This document shows positions 7,176 to 14,046 of a stretch of 15,441 bases of DNA, in pieces. The position numbers and the translations under genes are program-made. The DNA is from an uncultured Selenomonadaceae bacterium (GTDB taxonomy: Bacteria > Bacillota > Negativicutes > Selenomonadales > Selenomonadaceae), in the NCBI GenBank assembly GCA_905235425.1, contig CAJOKY010000093.1, positions 1 through 15,441 of the forward strand, in the 5' to 3' direction. A model generated the notes under the pieces. It was given only the letters and a program-made list of their open reading frames with translations, ran no database searches and was not told the origin of the DNA. Within the stretch, counting starts at the first letter, position 1; every line of letters begins with the position of its first letter.

Positions 7176-8009
7176 ATGACTGAAAAACATTTCCGTTCCA
7201 ATATTCAAATAGCTATTGAAAAAGTTCGCGCGGAAAATCCAATGGCGCCTTCCATAACAAACACGGTTACTCAAGATTTTGTAGCCAATGCTCAACTTGC
7301 GGTAGGCGGCTCTGCGGCAATGATTTATCTGCCGGACGAAGGCGAATTAATGGCTAAGCTTGCACGCGCAGTTTATATAAATGTCGGCACTCTTATGCCT
7401 TTTTACGCCGAAACAATTTCGCGCACTCTTCGTGCTCTTGAAAAAAATAAAACGCCTTTTGTACTTGATCCCGTTGCTATCGGTATGGGAAATTTGCGGG
7501 CGGAACTTTTACTTCAAATGAAAACTTTCAAGCCTACGATTATTCGCGGCAATGCCTCTGAAATTATTGCGCTTGCAAAACTTTGGAACTTGCACGAAGA
7601 AGAAGGCGGCGAAGTTCGCGGCGTTGATTCTACTGAAACGGTTGACAAGGCGGCGCATTCTGCCCTTGCTCTGGCGCAGTACACCGGCGGTACGGTTGCT
7701 GTTTCCGGCGAAAATGATTTGATAACCAACGGCAATGTTATGATTTACTCTTTAGGCGGTTCAAAACTTTTTTCAAAGATAACGGGTAGCGGTTGCGCAC
7801 TCGGCGGCGTTATGGCGGTTTATTTAACCGTTGCCAGTCCGATTATTGCGGCGTTTACTGCTACGGCTATGTTTAACTGCGCGGGAACTCGTGCCGCTGA
7901 AAAAGCTCCTACGCCTGCAAGTTTCAAATTGAATTTCATTGATGAACTTTATAAAATTAGTGCGGCTGATGTTGCTTCAAGCGAATTTGCCGTATTTAAT
8001 GCGGAGTAG
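7176..8009 (+). CDS. thiM: Hydroxyethylthiazole kinase
   Basis: Phosphorylates 4-methyl-5-(2-hydroxyethyl)thiazole with ATP, the salvage route to the thiazole half of thiamin. The 277 residues show the family's ribokinase-like pattern: the substrate-binding SITNTVTQDFVANAQLAVG (27-45) with GGSAAM, LDPVAIGMG (98-105) and IIRGNASEI (122-130), then the anion-hole and catalytic motif TGSGCALGG (203-211) with Cys207. I choose ATG at 7176; TTG at 7173 in the same frame is equally near the GGGGGAA ribosome site and would add one residue. thiE follows after about 70 bp, so the two form a thiamin-salvage pair; thiD is not in this window. The TAG stop is the first unit of heptad array 2. No THI box lies upstream, unusual for a thiamin gene. 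Confidence 0.9.
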   Translation: MTEKHFRSNIQIAIEKVRAENPMAPSITNTVTQDFVANAQLAVGGSAAMIYLPDEGELMAKLARAVYINVGTLMPFYAETISRTLRALEKNKTPFVLDPVAIGMGNLRAELLLQMKTFKPTIIRGNASEIIALAKLWNLHEEEGGEVRGVDSTETVDKAAHSALALAQYTGGTVAVSGENDLITNGNVMIYSLGGSKLFSKITGSGCALGGVMAVYLTVASPIIAAFTATAMFNCAGTRAAEKAPTPASFKLNFIDELYKISAADVASSEFAVFNAE

Positions 8010-8055
8010 ATTGTAGAGAGTAGATTGTAGAGAGTAGGAGGTAGATTGTAGGTGT
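8007..8055 (+). repeat. Heptad repeat array 2 (TAGNNNN x7)
   Basis: Seven exact 7-bp units starting with the thiM stop codon: TAGATTG, TAGAGAG, TAGATTG, TAGAGAG, TAGGAGG, TAGATTG, TAGGTGT. TAG falls in all three frames in turn. One unit contains AGGAGG, a Shine-Dalgarno-like string, but it lies about 40 bp before the thiE start and is not placed to serve it. Confidence 0.9.
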
Positions 8056-8080
8056 CAGCTTAAGTGACGGTGAAGTATAT

Positions 8081-8761
8081 GTGAAAAAATTTGATTTATC
8101 TGCCTACCTTGTAATAGGTCCGGAAAATACCGATAAGCCTGTTGAAGAAGTCATAAACGCGGCAGTGCGAGCGGGATTTACCTTTGTACAGATTCGCGCG
8201 AAAAATTCATCTGCGCGGGAGACAATTTCAATTTTAGAAAAAAGCGCGGCGGCAATTTCGGACGCGGGTAAAAGTTCAAGCGTTGCATTGGTTGTAAATG
8301 ACAGATTGGATATCGCATTGACGGCGATTGAACGCGGCATTAAAATTGACGGTATTCACGTTGGACAAAGTGATATACCCGTTGACGTTTGCAGAAAATA
8401 TTTAGGCGATAATGCGATTATCGGTCTTAGTGCGCGTACAGAAAATTTGATTGATTATGTGAAAACTGCCGACGTTAGAGACATTGATTATTTTGGCGCG
8501 GCACCTGTTCATGCTACGCCTACCAAACTTGATGCCGGATTAACTTCAGACGGAAATTTTTTTGATGAACTTTCTAAACTCGCGCAGATTAGCCCTATAC
8601 CTATTGTGGCAGGTGGCGGCGTTAAGCTTGCTGATATCTCGCAACTTGCCAAAACGAAGGTAAACGGCTTTTTCGTAGTGTCTGCCGTTGCCGGTGCTGA
8701 AAATCCTTTTGACGCGGCGGCTGAATTGGTAAACGCTTGGAAGGCGGCTTGCAAAGTTTAG
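8081..8761 (+). CDS. thiE: Thiamin-phosphate synthase (thiamin-phosphate pyrophosphorylase)
   Basis: Joins the pyrimidine pyrophosphate (HMP-PP) to thiazole phosphate, giving thiamin phosphate; ThiM next door supplies the thiazole phosphate. The 226 residues follow the TIM-barrel family: AYLVIG start strand, VQIRAK (36-41) for the pyrophosphate, VVNDRLD (71-77) with the Asn-Asp pair, GIHVGQSD (91-98), IGLSART (114-120), the phosphate loop HATPTK (144-149), VAGGGV (176-181) and VVSAVAG (199-205). The HATPTK loop differs a little from the commoner FxTxTK form, but the Thr and Lys residues are kept. Start: GTG at 8081 behind GGTGA, a weak site; no better in-frame start is visible. It probably shares a transcript with thiM across heptad array 2. 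Confidence 0.88.
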   Translation: MKKFDLSAYLVIGPENTDKPVEEVINAAVRAGFTFVQIRAKNSSARETISILEKSAAAISDAGKSSSVALVVNDRLDIALTAIERGIKIDGIHVGQSDIPVDVCRKYLGDNAIIGLSARTENLIDYVKTADVRDIDYFGAAPVHATPTKLDAGLTSDGNFFDELSKLAQISPIPIVAGGGVKLADISQLAKTKVNGFFVVSAVAGAENPFDAAAELVNAWKAACKV

Positions 8762-8786
8762 ATTAAATTTTAAGGAGTGAATATTT

Positions 8787-9652
8787 ATGATTAAAAAGGG
8801 AATAATTTTAGCCGGCGGCTCCGGTACGCGCCTGTATCCTTTGACAGAAGTTGTATCGAAACAGTTAATGCCGATTTGATTTACTACCCGCTGTCGGCGC
8901 TTATGCTGGCAGGTATTCGTGACATTTTGGTTATCACGACGCCGCAAGATTCGCACCTTTTTCAAGCGCTTTTAAAAGACGGCTCGCAACTCGGCTTAAA
9001 AATTGAGTACGCGGTTCAACCAAAGCCGGAAGGTCTTGCGCAGGCATTTTTAATCGGCGAAAAATTTATTGACGGCGAAGGTTGCGCATTGGTACTCGGT
9101 GACAATATTTTTTACGGCGCGAACTTTCCAAAAATTTTACGTCATGCCGCCGCAAATGACGAAGGCGCTACGGTTTTTGCCTACTACGTCAACAATCCCG
9201 AAAGCTACGGCGTTGTAGAATTTGACGACAACAGCAAGGCGATTAGTCTTGAAGAAAAGCCGAAAAATCCCCGTTCAAATTACGCTGTAACGGGGCTTTA
9301 TTTCTACGACAAAGATATTGTCAACGTGGCGAAGACGATTAAGCCTTCTGCGCGCGGCGAATTGGAAATTACCGACGTTAATAAAGTCTATCTTGAACGC
9401 GGCAATCTGCGCGTAGAAAAAATGCGTCGCGGCTATGCTTGGCTTGATACAGGTACGCATGAATCACTTTTACAGGCGGCGTCTTTCGTACAGACAATTC
9501 AAACTCGGCAGGGCTTGAAAGTCTCCTGCGTTGAAGAAATTGCCTACCGCATGAAGTACATTGACGCGGATCAGCTTTTAAAGCTTGCCGAGCCGCTCTC
9601 TAAAAATGACTACGGTCAATACCTGCAACGTCTTGCTAATCAGAAACTTTAG
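8787..9652 (+). pseudogene. rmlA: Glucose-1-phosphate thymidylyltransferase, frameshifted by a 13-nt deletion
   Basis: RmlA makes dTDP-glucose from glucose-1-phosphate and dTTP, the first step towards dTDP-rhamnose for surface polysaccharides. Here it is in two frames. ATG at 8787, behind AAGGAG, encodes 30 residues with the nucleotide-binding signature LAGGSGTRLYPLT and VVSKQLMPI, then meets TGA at 8877. The rest resumes in another frame at about 8876 as MIYYPLSALMLAGIRD and runs 258 residues with VLGDNIFYG, LEEKPKNPRSNYAVTGLYFY, LEITDVN and RGYAWLDTGTHESLL, all normal. Family members carry about YDKP between the two parts. The missing 13 nt explain both the lost residues and the frame change. 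As written the product lacks its nucleotide-binding loop or stops early. It is a pseudogene or an assembly error. The downstream part could only start from a TTG without a ribosome site. Confidence 0.85.
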
Positions 9653-9665
9653 AAAGGAATTTTTC

Positions 9666-10592
9666 ATGGCAGTTAAAGCGTTAATTTTCGGTGTCGACGA
9701 TTTATTTTCCATACTTCAGCCGTATTATGATATGTCGGTTCAGCGCGGCGATATTGATATTGTCGGCTACGCGGTATTCGAGCAAGACGGTATAAGGCTG
9801 TATGCGGCAAGGGGGGGGGGTATAGACCCTCGTAACTTTGAAATTGTAATAATTTCATCGCGCATAAATTTTTATGACAGAATGAAACTGCTTGAAAGGT
9901 CGGGCGTGCCGCGAAACAGAATTATTGACGGCATGGTTTTCAAAGTGCCGCATTTAAATTTTCCGCGTCTGTTGGCTGAAGGCGTTGCTTACGGTATTTT
10001 CGACACTCCCTTTGTATCCGGAGGAATGTGGATTATTCATCCCAGACATTACAAAATAAAAAATAGTTTTTCAACAGTTACGCTTGGTACAAAAAGCTAT
10101 ATTGCCGGCGCTAATATTAATGGTTCAATGGCTGTAGAAAATTTTACGTGCATTGCTTGGGATATAAATGTGGTTGTGGGAGAAAACGGAGATCACAATT
10201 ATAGAAATGTTGGAATATATGGTCTAACGCATTTGGATTGGAATGTTCCGCCGGAATTTTATCCGCCTTCAGGTCAATGTAAAATTTTAATCGGCAATGA
10301 CGTATGGATAGGACGCGGCTGTATTCTGAAATGTACAAATCCTGAAAAGCCGCTTGTAATAGGCGACGGCGCGGTTATCGCGTCTGACAGCGTTGTAGTA
10401 AAATCTGTACCGCCTTATGCCATTGTCGGCGGCAACCCCGCGCAGATTATCAAGTACCGTTTCAGCGACAAAATTATTGAAAAATTATTGCGTATAAAGT
10501 GGTGGGATTGGGATATTGACAAGATACACGATAACTTTCAATATTTTAACCGCGTCGAAGAGTTTGTAGAAATGCATGATGTTAGGAGTTAG
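9666..10592 (+). CDS. Two-domain hexapeptide O-acetyltransferase with internal poly-G tract
   Basis: A 308-residue protein, probably a CatB/xenobiotic-type acyltransferase that modifies surface sugar. Residues 1-110 form a Rossmann-like domain beginning VKALIFGVDDLF with the strands IDIVGYAVFE and FEIVIISSRINF; PglD-type sugar acetyltransferases carry such an N-terminal part. Residues about 120-265 are a left-handed beta helix with hexapeptide rungs (IGNDVWIGRGCI, VIGDGAVIASDSVV, AIVGGNPAQIIKYRF) and His177 in GDHNYRN as candidate catalytic residue. The end, IIEKLLRIKWWDWDIDKI, is typical of this acyltransferase group. Start: ATG at 9666 behind AAAGGAA. Ten consecutive Gs (9811-9820) encode part of Arg-Gly-Gly-Gly at 49-52; the gene is in frame here. 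Its neighbour is an rmlA-type gene, so a polysaccharide role is inferred. The substrate is unknown. Confidence 0.82.
   Translation: MAVKALIFGVDDLFSILQPYYDMSVQRGDIDIVGYAVFEQDGIRLYAARGGGIDPRNFEIVIISSRINFYDRMKLLERSGVPRNRIIDGMVFKVPHLNFPRLLAEGVAYGIFDTPFVSGGMWIIHPRHYKIKNSFSTVTLGTKSYIAGANINGSMAVENFTCIAWDINVVVGENGDHNYRNVGIYGLTHLDWNVPPEFYPPSGQCKILIGNDVWIGRGCILKCTNPEKPLVIGDGAVIASDSVVVKSVPPYAIVGGNPAQIIKYRFSDKIIEKLLRIKWWDWDIDKIHDNFQYFNRVEEFVEMHDVRS
9811..9820 (+). repeat. Ten-G homopolymer inside a coding sequence (possible contingency locus)
   Basis: Ten Gs in a row encode residues 49-52 of the acetyltransferase. With nine Gs the frame reads GTA TAG and stops at once; with eleven it reads TAT AGA CCC TCG TAA and stops five codons on. 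Only a length in the present register gives full-length protein. This is the layout of slipped-strand phase-variation tracts. Confidence 0.85.
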
Positions 10593-10680
10593 CTATTAGC
10601 TATTAGCTTTTAGCTTTTAGCGATTAGCTTTTAGATTACTAACTATTAACTATTCACTACTACTCACTACTTACTAAACG
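10590..10680. repeat. Heptad repeat array 3 (13 units, two opposed halves)
   Basis: Thirteen units in exact 7-bp register from the acetyltransferase stop codon to the pepD ribosome site. The first seven are plus-strand TAGNNNN (TAGCTAT, TAGCTTT, TAGCGAT and the like). The last six are of CTANNNN/NNNACTA type (CTAACTA, TTAACTA, CTACTCA, CTACTTA), which read TAG on the minus strand. The array is therefore rich in stops on both strands. It fills the whole intergenic space. Confidence 0.9.
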
Positions 10681-10690
10681 AGGTGATTAG

Positions 10691-12238
10691 ATGAAAGATG
10701 AAATTTTAGAAGGCGTATTGGCAGAATTTGAAAAGCTTGCTGAAATTCCGCGCCCTTCCAAACACGAAGAAAAAATCAGTAGCTACCTGTATCAGCACCT
10801 GGCATCGCTGGGTTTTGACGTGACGCAGGATAAATACAAAAACATTATCGCTGAAATTCCGGCAAGCGAAGGTAAAGAAAATTCGCCGTTGACGATTCTG
10901 CAGGCACATATGGATATGGTTTGCGTGGCGGAGGAAGGTTACAATTTCGATTCGCTGACAAGTCCCATTAAGCTTGTACGTGATGAAAAATTTTTGACTG
11001 CGGAAGGTACAAGCTTAGGCGCTGATGACGGCATGGGCATTGCGGAAATTTTGTACATTACGAAAAACTTTTTCAACGGCAAATTTGAAAACATTCCGCA
11101 CGGACCATTAAGATTAATTTTTACGGTTGACGAAGAACAGGGCATGAGCGGCGCGATTAATATTAACGCCGAGCATTTGGAAGATGCGCAGTTTGTCATT
11201 AATTGCGACAGTGAAAAATTTGATGAAATTGTTGTAGGCAGTGCAGGAAATTTTCGTGCTGACTTCATGCGAAAAATTGATTTTCTGCCAACCGATGAGG
11301 ACGAAGATCTTTCCGAAGAATTGAAAGCCGATATTGCGCATGATTTAAAATTGATTTTTGGAGATGATTATGTTTATCCGGAAAATCTTATAGCGCTTAA
11401 AATTAAAGTCGGTGGACTGCGCGGCGGACATTCCGGCGACGAGATAGACAATAACCGCGCCAATGCCGTAAAAGTTTTGGCTAAAGTTTTAAATGAAATA
11501 AATCTGCACGGCAAAGTCAAATTGGCGCACATAAACGGCGGCACGGCTATGAACGTCATACCGAGTACGGCTGATGCTACGATTTTGACAGCTTTAAGCA
11601 TTGACGACGTACAAAATATTTGTGACGAAGTGACCGCGCAGGTTAAGAAAAGTTTTATCGGCGAAGTTAATTTGGTGATTGGCGTTGAAGCCGTTGACAA
11701 GCCGGAAAAAATTTTCAGCGGCGAAGATTTTAGAAGTACGCTTGACCTTATCACGTTGATACACAGCGGCGTTTATGAAATGTCGGGTACTGATCCGCAA
11801 TTTGTAATGACTTCTGCAAATTTGGGCATGGTTCGCACCGACGATAAAATTACGGTACAGGTTATGCCGCGTTCAAATATTGACGAAAATTTTGCCGAGC
11901 TTGAAACGCTTTATCAAACCATTGCGCGGCTTACGGAATTTAACGTGACATTTAACACGTATTCGCCGGCATGGAATTTTAATCCCGACAGCAAGCTTAT
12001 GAAAATTGCGGAGGAAATTTTTAAAAATCAAAACGCCTTTGACGCGCAGGTTAAAATACTTCACGCGGGGCTTGAGTGCAGTCACCTTATCAAGAAAAAT
12101 CCCGCGTTGGATATCATTTCAATCGGTACGACGAATGAATTTATACACAGTACGCGGGAACGCCTGCACCTTGACACGGTAACGCCGCAGGTTAATTTGA
12201 TTGTTGAAATGCTTAGGAGAATAGCTTGTAGCTTGTAA
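10691..12238 (+). CDS. pepD: Aminoacyl-histidine dipeptidase (peptidase M20C, PepD-like)
   Basis: A cytosolic zinc dipeptidase that cuts Xaa-His and related dipeptides. The 515 residues are slightly longer than the usual 480-500. Metal and catalytic residues of the M20 fold are visible: His73 in QAHMDMVC, bridging Asp112 in SLGADDGMG, general base Glu148 and ligand Glu149 in TVDEEQGMSG, Asp173 in NCDSE, and His486 in EFIHSTRERL. The dimerisation or lid domain lies between about 190 and 400, with GGLRGGHSG (241-249) and NGGTAMNVIP. Start: ATG at 10691 with GAGGTG at good spacing. The last codons (Ala-Cys-Ser-Leu) and the TAA stop are written by heptad repeat units, so the array has altered or replaced the original C-terminus. 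Nearby genes give no hint of a specific peptide. Assignment to M20C is firm; the exact substrate is not. Confidence 0.9.
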   Translation: MKDEILEGVLAEFEKLAEIPRPSKHEEKISSYLYQHLASLGFDVTQDKYKNIIAEIPASEGKENSPLTILQAHMDMVCVAEEGYNFDSLTSPIKLVRDEKFLTAEGTSLGADDGMGIAEILYITKNFFNGKFENIPHGPLRLIFTVDEEQGMSGAININAEHLEDAQFVINCDSEKFDEIVVGSAGNFRADFMRKIDFLPTDEDEDLSEELKADIAHDLKLIFGDDYVYPENLIALKIKVGGLRGGHSGDEIDNNRANAVKVLAKVLNEINLHGKVKLAHINGGTAMNVIPSTADATILTALSIDDVQNICDEVTAQVKKSFIGEVNLVIGVEAVDKPEKIFSGEDFRSTLDLITLIHSGVYEMSGTDPQFVMTSANLGMVRTDDKITVQVMPRSNIDENFAELETLYQTIARLTEFNVTFNTYSPAWNFNPDSKLMKIAEEIFKNQNAFDAQVKILHAGLECSHLIKKNPALDIISIGTTNEFIHSTRERLHLDTVTPQVNLIVEMLRRIACSL

Positions 12239-12277
12239 CTACTCACTACTCACTACTAACTACTTACTACTCACTAA
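12222..12277. repeat. Heptad repeat array 4 (8 units, overlaps pepD end)
   Basis: Eight units in exact 7-bp register: TAGCTTG twice, TAACTAC, TCACTAC twice, TAACTAC, TTACTAC, TCACTAA. The first two units lie inside the pepD frame and encode its last residues; the third begins with the TAA stop. The later units read TAG on the minus strand, giving the same opposed-half design as array 3. The ilvD ribosome site AAGGAGG begins 5 bp after the last unit. Confidence 0.9.
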
Positions 12278-12302
12278 CCTTAAGGAGGATAGCTTAAACC
12301 AA

Positions 12303-13958
12303 ATGAGAAGTGACATAGTAAAAAAAGGTGCGACACGTTGCGCACACAGATCTTTATTCCATGCAAACGGATTTGGTGCAGATGAACTTTCGCGCCCGCT
12401 TATCGGCGTTTGCAATTCGTTTAACGAAATTATTCCCGGACATATGCATTTGAAGTCAATCACGGAAGCGGCTAAATTGGGCGTCGCGGCGGCAGGCGGT
12501 ACACCGATTGAATTTCCGGCTATCGGCGTATGTGACGGCATTGCAATGGGGCATACCGGTATGAAGTATTCGCTTGCAAGCCGTGAGCTTATCGCTGATT
12601 CTATTGAGGCTGTGACAATGGCAAGCGGATTCGACGCGCTGATTTTAATTCCGAACTGCGATAAAGTTGTACCAGGCATGCTTATGGCGGCGGCACGTTT
12701 AAATATTCCTGCAGTTATTGTAAGCGGCGGTCCGATGTTGGCGGGACGTTTGCACGGTAAAAATATCAGTGTAAGTCAAGCTTTCGAGGCGGCAGGAAAA
12801 TTCGCGGCGGGGCAAATGACGCAGGAAGAAATGACGGAGCTTGAATCAAAGGCTTGTCCTGGTTGCGGCTCATGCTCGGGACTTTTCACGGCAAATACCA
12901 TGAACTGCTTAAGTGAGGCATTGGGCATGGCGCTTGACGGTAACGGCACAATTCCGGCGGCGTACAACGGCGCACGTTTAATTTTGGCTAAACGCGCGGG
13001 TAAAGTTGTAATGGATATGCTGAAGAAAAATATTTTGCCGCGCGACATTTTGACGTTGAAGGCGTTTGAAAATGCTATCACGGTTGATATGGGAATAGGC
13101 GGCTCGTCGAATACGGTTTTGCATTTAACCGCGATAGCCAATGAGTGCGGCATAAAACTTCCTTCTAAACTTTTTGATGAAATTTCTGCGCGTACTCCGT
13201 ACATTACAAAGTTAAGTCCTGCCGGTAAGCACCATATGCAAGACCTTGAAGAGGCAGGCGGCATTTCTGCGGTTATGCATGAACTTTCAAAGAAAAATTT
13301 ACTGCACCTTGACGCGTTGACTGTTGACGGTACATTGGGCGAACGCATTAAAGACGCTGAAATTTTAAATCCCGACGTAATTCACAGCGTCGAAAATCCA
13401 TACAGACCGACCGGCGGCATTGCGATTTTGCAGGGAAATATTTGTCCTGACTGCGCGGTTGTAAAGGCGTCTGCAGTAAGTGAAGATATGCTGGTTTACA
13501 AGGGCAAGGCGAAATGCTTTGACTCGGAAGAAACGGCGATTAACGCGATTATGGGCGGCAAAATTCATGACGGCGACGTTGTGGTTATACGCTACGAAGG
13601 ACCTAAAGGCGGTCCCGGCATGCAGGAGATGCTAAATCCTACGGCTGCGATAACCGGCGCGGGCTTGAAAGTCGGCTTGATAACGGACGGCAGATTCAGC
13701 GGCGCAAGTCAAGGCGCGTGTATCGGTCATATTTCGCCGGAGGCTATGGAAGGCGGCACAATCGCTCTGATTGAAGACGGCGATATTATTTCAATCGACA
13801 TTCCGAACAGAAAATTGGAATTGGAAGTAGGCGACGATGAACTTGCTAAACGTCGTGCGGCATGGGTTAAGCCGGAGCCTAAGATTAAGACAGGTTACCT
13901 TGCACGCTACGCCAAACTTACAACTTCTGCATCAACAGGCGCCGTTGTAAATGCGTAA
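12303..13958 (+). CDS. ilvD: Dihydroxy-acid dehydratase
   Basis: Dehydrates 2,3-dihydroxy-isovalerate and 2,3-dihydroxy-3-methylvalerate to the 2-keto acids that lead to valine, leucine and isoleucine. The 551 residues are of normal length. Visible: Cys37 in GVCNSF, Cys119 in PNCDKVVPG, and CPGCGSC (185-191) with Cys188 and Cys191, from which the iron-sulfur ligands come; Mg ligand Asp78 in VCDGIAMGH; Lys121, the residue carbamylated in the family; and the catalytic loop DGRFSGASQGACIGHISPEA with Ser466. The end KTGYLARYAKLTTSASTGAVV is typical. Start: ATG at 12303, about 14 bp behind GGAGG, slightly long spacing. No ilvB, ilvC or leuA lies nearby and no T-box leader is visible; the upstream space is filled by heptad array 4. 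A terminator follows at 13988. Confidence 0.95.
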   Translation: MRSDIVKKGATRCAHRSLFHANGFGADELSRPLIGVCNSFNEIIPGHMHLKSITEAAKLGVAAAGGTPIEFPAIGVCDGIAMGHTGMKYSLASRELIADSIEAVTMASGFDALILIPNCDKVVPGMLMAAARLNIPAVIVSGGPMLAGRLHGKNISVSQAFEAAGKFAAGQMTQEEMTELESKACPGCGSCSGLFTANTMNCLSEALGMALDGNGTIPAAYNGARLILAKRAGKVVMDMLKKNILPRDILTLKAFENAITVDMGIGGSSNTVLHLTAIANECGIKLPSKLFDEISARTPYITKLSPAGKHHMQDLEEAGGISAVMHELSKKNLLHLDALTVDGTLGERIKDAEILNPDVIHSVENPYRPTGGIAILQGNICPDCAVVKASAVSEDMLVYKGKAKCFDSEETAINAIMGGKIHDGDVVVIRYEGPKGGPGMQEMLNPTAAITGAGLKVGLITDGRFSGASQGACIGHISPEAMEGGTIALIEDGDIISIDIPNRKLELEVGDDELAKRRAAWVKPEPKIKTGYLARYAKLTTSASTGAVVNA

Positions 13959-13987
13959 TTAAATAAACTTAAAAATATCGGCTACAG

Positions 13988-14025
13988 GGAAGAGTGGTAA
14001 ATTTTTTTATAGCTCTTCCTTTTTT
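13988..14025 (+). terminator. Rho-independent terminator of ilvD
   Basis: GGAAGAG (13988-13994) pairs perfectly with CTCTTCC (14013-14019), followed by six Ts. The loop of 18 nt is long but can partly close on its own TAAA/TTTA. It lies 30 bp behind the ilvD stop and points only in the plus direction. Confidence 0.8.
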
Positions 14026-14046
14026 CCTAAGACCAGCTATAAAAAG

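Noticed and set aside
8007..8055. CRISPR array
   Set aside because: Units are 7 bp with no spacers and no cas genes nearby.
8876..8878. TTG at 8876 as a true start of a shorter RmlA
   Set aside because: No ribosome site precedes it, and the product would lack the nucleotide-binding loop that is encoded just upstream in another frame.
12240..12302. T-box leader for ilvD
   Set aside because: The region is a heptad array plus ribosome site; no T-box sequence or terminator is present.
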